From contig JAGOAX010000012.1 of NCBI GenBank assembly GCA_017983695.1, positions 92,587 through 156,586 of the forward strand: 64,000 nucleotides of DNA, read 5' to 3'. The stretch comes from Ferruginibacter sp. (GTDB taxonomy: Bacteria > Bacteroidota > Bacteroidia > Chitinophagales > Chitinophagaceae). The translations under genes were made by a program, and so were the position numbers. Within the stretch, counting starts at the first letter, position 1; each line of letters begins with the position of its first letter. The notes beneath the pieces are model-generated. The model was given only the letters and a program-made list of their open reading frames with translations. It made no database searches and had not been told where the DNA came from. Shown here piece after piece: positions 50,731 to 57,568 of this stretch.

Positions 50731-51661
50731 ATTTTTTTAATGCTTTTTTTATTGATAACCCCATTGCTTTAGCGACAGGAGCAGGAAATGCATTACCAAC
50801 TTGTCTGTAAGCAGGCGTTTTTTTGCCGGCTATTTGCCAATCTTTTGGAAAGCCTTGAATTAAAGCAGCCATTTTAAGAGTTAGTCGTGGCATTGCTTTT
50901 GAACCATTTACTGGAGGTGCATCTGCAAGACCTTTTCCATCAATGCCCAATAAAGCCCAGGATTGTTTTGCTCTTGTTGGGCCAAGGTCGGCACCTCCAT
51001 GTTTTTTTGAACCGCCTACAAGTGTTGGTGCAATGTTGTTTGCAATTAATTTCCAATTATCAACATTCTCCCAGCCTGATGCAGCCATTTCATCATACAA
51101 TAATTCGCCAACCGTTAAAGGGGGGGCTTGATTTTTTGATGGCCATTCAAAATAATCAAAGTACTCTTTTTTTAATGCTATAAGAATTGCTCTTGGTCTC
51201 AATTGAGAAACACCATAGTCAGAAGAATTAACTAATCTCCAATCACATTGATATCCCATTTTATACAATTCGCCAAGAATATGCCTACGATATTCTTTGA
51301 ATTTAATATCCAGTAACCCTCGAACATTTTCAAGCATTACAGCTTTAGGGTTACATTCTTTTACAAGACGAAGTGCTTCGGGAAATAAATCTCTTTCATC
51401 TAATTGCCCCAATTGCTTGCCGGCAATTGAAAACGGAGGACATGGAACACCTCCTGCCAAAAGATCAACACCTTTAAACCGTTTTGCGGAAAAATCTTTA
51501 ACATCTTTATTTATTACATTCCAATGAGGCCTGTTTAAAGAAAGTGTAGCACATGCAATAGATTCAATTTCCACCAACGCAAGATGATCAAAACCTGCTT
51601 GTTCTAAGCCAATTGCTTGTCCGCCTGCTCCAGCACATATTTCTATTGAGTTAAATTTCAC
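50681..51661 (-). CDS. C5-cytosine DNA methyltransferase
   Basis: The 326-residue enzyme has motif I (EICAGAGGQAIGLEQAGF), the catalytic Pro-Cys of motif IV (GGVPCPPFS, Cys74), motif VI (MLENVRGLL), the target-recognition region around 210-265 and motif X (YRQVGNAFPAPVAKAMG). It methylates cytosine at C5 and protects DNA from the HNH enzyme whose gene overlaps its 3' end. The start is GTG 51661. The module is flanked by the polysaccharide run and accC, so it looks like an insertion. Confidence 0.9.
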   Translation of the reverse strand: MKFNSIEICAGAGGQAIGLEQAGFDHLALVEIESIACATLSLNRPHWNVINKDVKDFSAKRFKGVDLLAGGVPCPPFSIAGKQLGQLDERDLFPEALRLVKECNPKAVMLENVRGLLDIKFKEYRRHILGELYKMGYQCDWRLVNSSDYGVSQLRPRAILIALKKEYFDYFEWPSKNQAPPLTVGELLYDEMAASGWENVDNWKLIANNIAPTLVGGSKKHGGADLGPTRAKQSWALLGIDGKGLADAPPVNGSKAMPRLTLKMAALIQGFPKDWQIAGKKTPAYRQVGNAFPAPVAKAMGLSIKKALKKYDQQSSKRQRLESQIA

Positions 51662-51677
51662 TTTATCTGTTTGCTCA

Positions 51678-51685
51678 CAAATTTA
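51678..51685 (-). promoter_or_regulatory. Candidate -7 element for the methyltransferase
   Basis: On the minus strand TAAATTTG fits TAnnTTTG and lies 16 bp before the GTG start. A matching -33 TTTG is not evident, so strength is uncertain. Confidence 0.4.
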
Positions 51686-51770
51686 GCAGTTTTCTTGTTA
51701 GTTTGAACATTTAGAAAATAACATCGTATTCTCCAACAAAACACAATTAATGCTCTCCAATGGTATGCAC

Positions 51771-51795
51771 TTGAACCGAGCGTGGCAACGATGTT
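51771..51795 (+). repeat. Interspersed repeat core, copy 3 (divergent)
   Basis: TTGAACCGAGCGTGGCAACG followed by ATG resembles the minus-strand copy at 11838-11866 (TTGAACGGAGCGTCGCCAATG) at most positions of the first 18. It is followed at 51812 by GTTCA, a short inverted partner of TTGAAC. It lies between the restriction module and accC. Confidence 0.4.
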
Positions 51796-51826
51796 GCTAT
51801 GAAAAATAAAAGTTCACTCCAAATAA

Positions 51827-51851
51827 AAAAGCTACACTTTGTGTAGCTTTT
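51827..51851 (-). terminator. Terminator of the accB-accC operon
   Basis: AAAAGCTACAC (51827-51837) and GTGTAGCTTTT (51841-51851) form a perfect 11-bp stem with a TTT loop, 21 bp beyond the accC stop. On the minus strand the stem ends in a T-run. Confidence 0.85.
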
Positions 51852-51872
51852 ACTATTAAAATTTATTTCATT

Positions 51873-53210
51873 TTACTTCATTGTAAACCCTTCCAGAAAT
51901 TTAGTGGTAAAATTGCCGCTTCTAAAATCAGGGTCTTTCATTAATTGTAAATGAAAAGGAATGGTTGTTTTTACACCCTCAATTACATACTCACTTAATG
52001 CACGGCTCATGGTATCAATAGCTTCCTGGCGGGTTTGTGCCACGGCAATAAGTTTACCAATCATGCTGTCGTAATAAGGAGGAATAACATAGCCTGCATA
52101 CACATGGCTGTCCACTCGTACACCGTGCCCGCCGGGCTGGTGCAGTACGGTTATTTTTCCGGGGCTTGGGCGAAAATCATTATAAGGATCTTCTGCATTA
52201 ATGCGGCACTCGATGGCGTGCATTACAGGGATATAGTTAATTCCTTTTAACCTGTCGCCTGCTGCAATCATTATCTGCTCCTTGATCAAATCGTAATTAA
52301 TAACTTCTTCTGTTACACAATGCTCTACCTGTATACGGGTATTCATTTCCATAAAGTAGAAATTGCGGTGTTTGTCAACCAGAAATTCTACCGTACCAAC
52401 ACCTTCATAAGCAATGGAGGCCGCCGCTTTTATTGCAGCTTCACCCATTCTTTCCCTCAGTTCAGGTGTCATAAACGGAGACGGAGATTCTTCAACCAGT
52501 TTTTGATGGCGGCGCTGAATAGAACAATCTCTCTCACTTAAATGACAAACATTACCATACTGGTCTCCTACTATTTGTATTTCTATATGTCGTGGCTCTT
52601 CTACAAATTTTTCCATGTAGATGCCATCATTTTTAAATGATGCCGCCGCTTCGGTTTTGGCATTTTCAAAAGCCTTTTCAATTTCTTCTTCGGCCCAAAC
52701 CACTCTCATACCTTTTCCACCACCACCGGCTGTTGCTTTTAATATAACAGGATAGCCCACTTCTTTGGCAGATGATTTAGCATGCTCCACACTTTCCAGT
52801 AAACCTTCTACACCAGGTACAACAGGTACACCGGCAGTTATCATGGTTTGCTTGGCGGTTATTTTATCTCCCATGGCATTGATCATTTCTGGAGTTGGCC
52901 CTATAAACTTAATGCCATGATCGCCACAAATTTTTGCAAACTTGCTGTTCTCTGCCAAAAAACCATAGCCCGGATGTATTGCATCGGCATTGGTAATTTC
53001 TGCAGCTGCCATAATATGGGCCATGTTTAAATAACTATCTGCACTGGCAGGTTTACCAATACAAACGGCTTCATCGGCAAATTTTACATGCAGGCTGTCT
53101 TTATCGGCAGTGGAATAAACCGCAACTGTTTTAATACCCATTTCTTTACAGGTACGTATAACACGTAATGCAATTTCTCCACGGTTAGCAATTAATATCT
53201 TTTTAAACAC
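51873..53210 (-). CDS. accC: Biotin carboxylase subunit of acetyl-CoA carboxylase
   Basis: The 445-residue ATP-grasp enzyme carboxylates biotin on BCCP in the first step of fatty acid synthesis. It has MFKKILIANRGEIALRVIRT, the glycine-rich ATP loop KATAGGGGKGMRVVW, and the catalytic FMEMNTRIQVEHCVTE. It follows accB by 89 bp in the same operon. That gap is filled with the AT-rich simple repeat at 53218-53299. Confidence 0.93.
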   Translation of the reverse strand: MFKKILIANRGEIALRVIRTCKEMGIKTVAVYSTADKDSLHVKFADEAVCIGKPASADSYLNMAHIMAAAEITNADAIHPGYGFLAENSKFAKICGDHGIKFIGPTPEMINAMGDKITAKQTMITAGVPVVPGVEGLLESVEHAKSSAKEVGYPVILKATAGGGGKGMRVVWAEEEIEKAFENAKTEAAASFKNDGIYMEKFVEEPRHIEIQIVGDQYGNVCHLSERDCSIQRRHQKLVEESPSPFMTPELRERMGEAAIKAAASIAYEGVGTVEFLVDKHRNFYFMEMNTRIQVEHCVTEEVINYDLIKEQIMIAAGDRLKGINYIPVMHAIECRINAEDPYNDFRPSPGKITVLHQPGGHGVRVDSHVYAGYVIPPYYDSMIGKLIAVAQTRQEAIDTMSRALSEYVIEGVKTTIPFHLQLMKDPDFRSGNFTTKFLEGFTMK

Positions 53211-53217
53211 AATGCTT

Positions 53218-53299
53218 AGAATTAAGAATTAGGAATTGAGAATCAGGAATTGAGGCAATGAAAAATATTTTTCATTCCTAATTTCTAATTCGTAATTTA
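53218..53299. repeat. AT-rich simple repeat between accB and accC
   Basis: GAATTAAGAATTAGGAATTG, then GAATCAGGAATTGAGG, and the inverted CCTAATTTCTAATTCG near the end form a loose inverted repeat filling the gap between two genes of one operon. It belongs to the general class of short AT-rich repeats seen at 23060 and 29037 but is a different unit. Confidence 0.5.
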
Positions 53300-53773
53300 T
53301 TAGGAAGGGTCAACCAAAAATAATGGCTGATCGTACTCTACAGGGCTGGCATCTTCTACCAACACTTTTACAATTTTGCCTTTTATCTCACTTTCAATTT
53401 CGTTGAAAAGCTTCATCGCCTCAATTATACATACCACTTTACCCGGTGTAACCTCATCGCCAACAGAGGCAAATATTGGTTTACCCGGGCCCGCCTGGCG
53501 GTAAAATGTACCAATCATCGGGCTTTTTATGGTTACTAAATTATCGGCTTTAGGTGCTTCGGCTGGTTTTGCTGCCGCTGGTGGTGGAGTAGCTGCCGGT
53601 GGCTGTTGTTGTGGGGCAGCATAATTGACTGGTGCTGCGTTGGCTACTATGTGTTGTACGGGGTCTTTCTTTTGTTTAACGGTAATTTTAACGCCTTCTT
53701 CTTCGATGGTTATTTCTCCAATATTGGTTTTGTTGATGAGTTTAACCAACTCCTGAATTTGTTTGATGTCCAT
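53300..53773 (-). CDS. accB: Biotin carboxyl carrier protein of acetyl-CoA carboxylase
   Basis: The 157-residue protein has an N-terminal domain (IKQIQELVKLINKTNIGEIT), a proline/alanine-rich linker (about 52-78) and the biotinyl domain with IIEAMKLFNEIESEI, in which the lysine of AMKL carries biotin. It is the carrier for AccC and the carboxyltransferase. It leads the accB-accC operon. The 232-bp gap on its upstream side, toward efp, holds only AT-rich sequence, a GGGCTAAAA tandem and the efp terminator. Confidence 0.93.
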   Translation of the reverse strand: MDIKQIQELVKLINKTNIGEITIEEEGVKITVKQKKDPVQHIVANAAPVNYAAPQQQPPAATPPPAAAKPAEAPKADNLVTIKSPMIGTFYRQAGPGKPIFASVGDEVTPGKVVCIIEAMKLFNEIESEIKGKIVKVLVEDASPVEYDQPLFLVDPS

Positions 53774-53950
53774 GCTATAAGTTTTGTTTAGTTAATGGAA
53801 AAAATCATAGGGGCTGCTAAGGTAGTAAATGATTATGCAAAAAACCAAGTTTTATCAAAATAAAAAAAATGAAAAAAAGCCTTTTTTGGGCTAAAATGGG
53901 CTAAAAATGTGCAGAAAATACCAAAAAAACTATAAAAAACGGCAGAAAAC

Positions 53951-53986
53951 AAAAATGGATGATAAGGTTATTTATCATCCATTTTT
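53951..53986 (-). terminator. Terminator of efp
   Basis: AAAAATGGATGATAA (53951-53965) and TTATCATCCATTTTT (53972-53986) form a perfect 15-bp stem with a six-base loop, 19 bp beyond the efp stop on the minus strand. Confidence 0.9.
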
Positions 53987-54005
53987 GTAAAATTATTACT
54001 AAAAA

Positions 54006-54572
54006 TTATGCCTTCACTCTTTCTATATATTCACCTGTTTTGCTGTTAACCCTTATCAACTCTCCCTCGTTTACAAATAGCGGCACATTAACAGTGGCAC
54101 CGGTTTCAACTGTAGCTGGTTTTAATGTTTTGGTTGCCGTATCCCCCCTCATACCAGGTTCGCTGTAGGTTACCAGTAATACAATTTTGTCTGGTAGCTC
54201 CACACCCATTGGCTGGTCAGTTTCGCCATTTATCAGTACCGACACTTCCTGTCCGTCCTTTAAAAAATTGGGTGCATCAATCATTGCTTCTGCCACAGTT
54301 ATCTGTTCAAAAGTTTCAGTATCCATAAAACTGTACCCAGTATCATCTTTATATAAATACTGGTAAGCTTTTTTCTCTACCCTAACCGGAAAGATGGTCT
54401 CACCACTATTCCAGGTTACTTCAATGGTACGGGCATTATCAACCCCTTTTAGTTTTGCCCAAACTTTTGCTGCAGCACGGGCTGTTTTATTTTGTCCAAA
54501 CTCAATTACTGAATATAAACTGCCATCAACCTTAATGATGAGCCCTGAACGCATATCTGCTGTAGTTGCCAT
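54006..54572 (-). CDS. efp: Elongation factor P with unusual tip loop
   Basis: The 188-residue protein relieves ribosome stalling at polyproline. The three-domain layout is clear: MATTADMRSGLIIKVDGSLY, the LYKDDTGYSFMDTETFEQI centre, and the end SEPGMRGDTATKTLKPATVE with VPLFVNEGELIRVNSKTGEY. The tip loop normally KPGKG is KTARA here: Arg32 replaces the usual modified lysine and Pro-Gly is lost. I chose ATG 54572; the longer frame to 54659 has a non-family N-terminus. It is monocistronic, with its own terminator. Confidence 0.92.
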   Translation of the reverse strand: MATTADMRSGLIIKVDGSLYSVIEFGQNKTARAAAKVWAKLKGVDNARTIEVTWNSGETIFPVRVEKKAYQYLYKDDTGYSFMDTETFEQITVAEAMIDAPNFLKDGQEVSVLINGETDQPMGVELPDKIVLLVTYSEPGMRGDTATKTLKPATVETGATVNVPLFVNEGELIRVNSKTGEYIERVKA

Positions 54573-54595
54573 AATAGCTTTTATTTTAGTGGGTG

Positions 54596-54603
54596 CAAAA
54601 GTA
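54596..54603 (-). promoter_or_regulatory. Candidate -7 element for efp
   Basis: On the minus strand TACTTTTG fits TAnnTTTG and lies 23 bp before the efp ATG. No -33 TTTG at the expected spacing was found. Confidence 0.4.
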
Positions 54604-54715
54604 GTAATAGTAATGCTAAATAAGAAATCGGTGTTTGGGCATACACAAGTGCATGGCAATAGCCCTTAACATTTTGTTTTCAGTTAAAAAATATAGCTTT
54701 ATAAAAATTTACGTA

Positions 54716-55225
54716 GTGAAAAAATATTTTCTTTATGCTTTGCTGACGCTTATTGGTGCAACCGGTTTTTCCCAAACCGACACTTCGTTAATATACCTCA
54801 GGTTTCCTATGGTACCCTCTTTTAAACTTATAAATATTGCCGACAGCAGCATATTTACCAAAGAAAAACTGAAAAAGAAGAAGGCCACGGTTATAATGAT
54901 GTTTAGCCCGGATTGTGAGCATTGCCAGGCAGAAACCAAAGAACTGACAGCAAAGATCGACCTGTTTAAAAAAGCGCAGATCGTAATGGTATCGCCTATT
55001 GACTTTAATTACATGAAGGATTTTTACAACGAATATAAAATTGCTGATTTCTCTACTATTACCATGGGCAGGGACCCAACATATTTTTTAGGCACTTTTT
55101 ATAAAGTACGCTCCTTCCCTTCTATTTTTGTGTATGATAAAAAAGGGAAGCTGGTAACTTCTTTTACCGGAAGTACCCCGGTTGAAGATATTGCGGCAGC
55201 ATTAAAACTTCCATCCCCTTATTAA
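54716..55225 (+). CDS. Exported thioredoxin-like protein, copy 1
   Basis: The 169-residue protein has a signal peptide (KKYFLYALLTLIGATGFSQT) and a thioredoxin-fold domain with CxxC in MMFSPDCEHCQAETKEL (about residues 60-76) and the cis-proline region RSFPSIFVYDKKGKLV. It probably works on disulfides in the periplasm, in the style of TlpA/ResA. I placed the start at GTG 54716, just before the signal peptide; upstream in-frame ATGs would add an unlikely extension. The paralogue follows 14 bp later. Confidence 0.8.
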   Translation: MKKYFLYALLTLIGATGFSQTDTSLIYLRFPMVPSFKLINIADSSIFTKEKLKKKKATVIMMFSPDCEHCQAETKELTAKIDLFKKAQIVMVSPIDFNYMKDFYNEYKIADFSTITMGRDPTYFLGTFYKVRSFPSIFVYDKKGKLVTSFTGSTPVEDIAAALKLPSPY

Positions 55226-55239
55226 AAACAATTATTGTT

Positions 55240-55731
55240 ATGAAAAAAACTGGCCTGGCTTTTTGTTTGTTCTTTTTAATTACAGCAGCATTTGCACAAT
55301 CCGACACAACTGCACCGTATTTTAAAACAAAATTAATTCCTTCGTTTAAATTATTAAATGTTGATTCGGTATTGTTTACGGAATCGGTTTTAGTAAAAGA
55401 TAAGCATACGCTTTTTATGCTTTTTAACCCCGACTGCGGCCATTGCAAAGAACAACTGGAATTATTATTAACCATCCCTGAAATAACTCAAAATACACAG
55501 GTAATTTTAGCCACCGGCGAACCCCTGCATAAAATAAAATCATTCAGAGAAAAATATGAGTTAGATAAATATCCCTTTATTTTTATTGGTAAAGATTATA
55601 AATATTTTTTTGGTGGCTTTTTTCAACCCAGAACAATACCAGTACTGGCATTTTATAATAAAGAACAAAAATTTGTAAGCCTTCACCAGGGTAATGCTAC
55701 AAAAAAACAGGTACAAAAATCGCTGGAGTAA
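55240..55731 (+). CDS. Exported thioredoxin-like protein, copy 2
   Basis: The 163-residue protein has a signal peptide (KTGLAFCLFFLITAAFAQSD) and the same fold as its neighbour, with CxxC in LFNPDCGHCKEQLELLL (about 65-81) and a cis-proline in PRTIPVLAFYNKEQK. It is a tandem duplicate of the gene at 54716, sharing the FKLLNVDS-type lead-in. Both are likely periplasmic redox proteins; partners are not known. It converges with the next gene, 5 bp away. Confidence 0.8.
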   Translation: MKKTGLAFCLFFLITAAFAQSDTTAPYFKTKLIPSFKLLNVDSVLFTESVLVKDKHTLFMLFNPDCGHCKEQLELLLTIPEITQNTQVILATGEPLHKIKSFREKYELDKYPFIFIGKDYKYFFGGFFQPRTIPVLAFYNKEQKFVSLHQGNATKKQVQKSLE

Positions 55732-55736
55732 AATAG

Positions 55737-56336
55737 TTATTTGATAAACCGTTGATTCCATACCACTTCATCTTCTATCACTATCCTAACATCATAAACA
55801 CCTTTACCCAGGTTATCTACAGGTATCTGAATGACGGTATTGAGGGAAGCACTGCGTATTCTTTTTAATAGTTGGCCCGATATAGATTGTATAAACACAT
55901 TTACGACTCCCGTAATTTTTGCGCTGCCCTTGTATTGCAGGGTAAGTACATCTTTAACAGGTACAGGATACATTACCCAGTTATTGTTTTTTCCCGTAAC
56001 AACTATAATACTTGCCGAATATTCTGTTTGCTCTTTATCTGTTATACATTTTAAGCGATAATAGTTTTCTCCGGCAGCAGCTTTATAATCCAAGTACTGA
56101 TAAGTTTTATTGGGGTTAAAGTTTACAGTTGCCTGAAAGGCAATATCTGTCCAGTTAATATTATCGGCACTCCTTTGAATAATAAATGTTTTAATGCCCG
56201 GAAATTTTTGCTGCCATTTAATGGTTACTGCCTTTTTTTTATCGTCGTACACAACGGTAATGCCCGGAGCAGTTTTCAAAATCCAGGAACTGCAAAACGT
56301 AAAAATTAATAAAACGGCGATAAGGGGCTTTTTCAT
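55737..56336 (-). CDS. Small T9SS-sorted protein
   Basis: The 199-residue protein has a signal peptide (KKPLIAVLLIFTFCSSWILK), a fibronectin-like region (ITVVYDDKKKAVTIKWQQKF, then FIIQRSADNINWTDIAFQ) and a C-terminal type IX secretion sorting domain (MYPVPVKDVLTLQYKG, then NLGKGVYDVRIVIEDEVVWN). It is little more than an adhesion-like domain plus the sorting signal, and should sit on the cell surface. Function unknown. Confidence 0.75.
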   Translation of the reverse strand: MKKPLIAVLLIFTFCSSWILKTAPGITVVYDDKKKAVTIKWQQKFPGIKTFIIQRSADNINWTDIAFQATVNFNPNKTYQYLDYKAAAGENYYRLKCITDKEQTEYSASIIVVTGKNNNWVMYPVPVKDVLTLQYKGSAKITGVVNVFIQSISGQLLKRIRSASLNTVIQIPVDNLGKGVYDVRIVIEDEVVWNQRFIK

Positions 56337-56481
56337 ATAGAAAGGTTAATTGCATGCCTAACGCAAAAACTGCTCAAAACTATCTTACCAAATCGTTAAA
56401 AGATTTTGGCTGCTTTTTTAAGCCTGATGAATATCAGCAAAAAATGTCAAGAACTTCGTCTCCGTCAATAAACTAATCAAT

Positions 56482-56489
56482 TACCTTTG
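56482..56489 (+). promoter_or_regulatory. Candidate -7 element for mdh
   Basis: TACCTTTG fits TAnnTTTG and lies 37 bp before the mdh ATG. The -33 element is weak. Confidence 0.45.
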
Positions 56490-56526
56490 CGCCGAAAATA
56501 ATTTCTTAAAAATAAACAGATAGTAT

Positions 56527-57456
56527 ATGAAAGTAACCGTTGTAGGTGCCGGAGCCGTGGGTGCAACCTGTGCCGATAATATTGCCCGTAGAGAATTGTG
56601 TAACGAACTTGTTTTGTTAGACATTAAAGAAGGCGTTGCCGAAGGCAAGGCGCAGGATATGATGCAAACCGCCACCCTGCTTGGTTTTGACACCAAAATT
56701 ACCGGCAGCACCAACGATTATACCAAAACTGCCAACAGCGATGTTGTGGTTATTACCAGCGGCTTACCCCGTAAACCCGGTATGACCCGTGAAGAATTGA
56801 TTGGTGTAAATGCAGGTATTGTAAAAGGTGTGTGTGAGAATATCCTGAAACATTCTCCCAATGCCATCATTATCGTTATCAGCAACCCGATGGATACTAT
56901 GACTTACCTGGCATTAAAATCTACCGGTTTACCAGAAAACAGGATCATTGGAATGGGCGGTACATTAGACAGTGCCCGTTTTAAATACCAGTTGAGCCAA
57001 CACTTAGGTTGCAGTCCGGCTGACTTAAATGCTGTTGTAGTTGGCGGACATGGTGATACTACTATGATACCATTAATAAGCAAAGCTACCTGGAATAGTG
57101 TACCTGTTACCAAATTTTTAAGTGCAGAACAACAGGAAAAAATTGTAAAAGACACCATGGTAGGTGGTGCTACATTAACTGCATTGATCGGCACTTCTGC
57201 CTGGTATGCACCCGGTGCCGCCGGCGCTGCCCTGGTAGAAAGCATTTTACGTGACGAGAAAAAATTATTTACCTGCTGCGTGGCACTGGATGGCGAATAT
57301 GGACAAAAAGATATTTGTCTTGGTGTACCTGTAATCATTGGCAAAGGTGGTTGGGAAAAAATTCTTGACTTTGATTTGAATGCTGATGAAAAAGCAGCTT
57401 TTGAAAAAAGCGCTGCTGCGGTAAAAAGTATGAATGATGTATTGGCTACTTTGTAA
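56527..57456 (+). CDS. mdh: Malate dehydrogenase
   Basis: The 309-residue NAD enzyme interconverts malate and oxaloacetate in the TCA cycle. It is of the lactate-dehydrogenase-like type: MKVTVVGAGAVGATCADNIA, catalytic region MGGTLDSARFKYQLSQHLGC and GGHGDTTMIPLISKATW with the active His. It is monocistronic, with a -7 element ahead and a strong terminator behind. Confidence 0.92.
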   Translation: MKVTVVGAGAVGATCADNIARRELCNELVLLDIKEGVAEGKAQDMMQTATLLGFDTKITGSTNDYTKTANSDVVVITSGLPRKPGMTREELIGVNAGIVKGVCENILKHSPNAIIIVISNPMDTMTYLALKSTGLPENRIIGMGGTLDSARFKYQLSQHLGCSPADLNAVVVGGHGDTTMIPLISKATWNSVPVTKFLSAEQQEKIVKDTMVGGATLTALIGTSAWYAPGAAGAALVESILRDEKKLFTCCVALDGEYGQKDICLGVPVIIGKGGWEKILDFDLNADEKAAFEKSAAAVKSMNDVLATL

Positions 57457-57490
57457 ATAAACTCATACGGCTTTCACAAGCTATAAAATA

Positions 57491-57521
57491 GACAAAACCC
57501 ATCTGTAAGGTGGGTTTTGTC
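57491..57521 (+). terminator. Terminator of mdh
   Basis: GACAAAACCCA (57491-57501) and TGGGTTTTGTC (57511-57521) form a perfect 11-bp stem, followed by TTTAATTTAAATTT. Confidence 0.9.
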
Positions 57522-57568
57522 TTTAATTTAAATTTGTAATACCTTGTTGCACTATTTGCAAAACTCGA

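Noticed and set aside
50131..51661. The restriction module as part of a larger defence island or prophage
   Set aside because: Neighbours on both sides are polysaccharide and fatty-acid genes; no other defence, integrase or phage gene is present.
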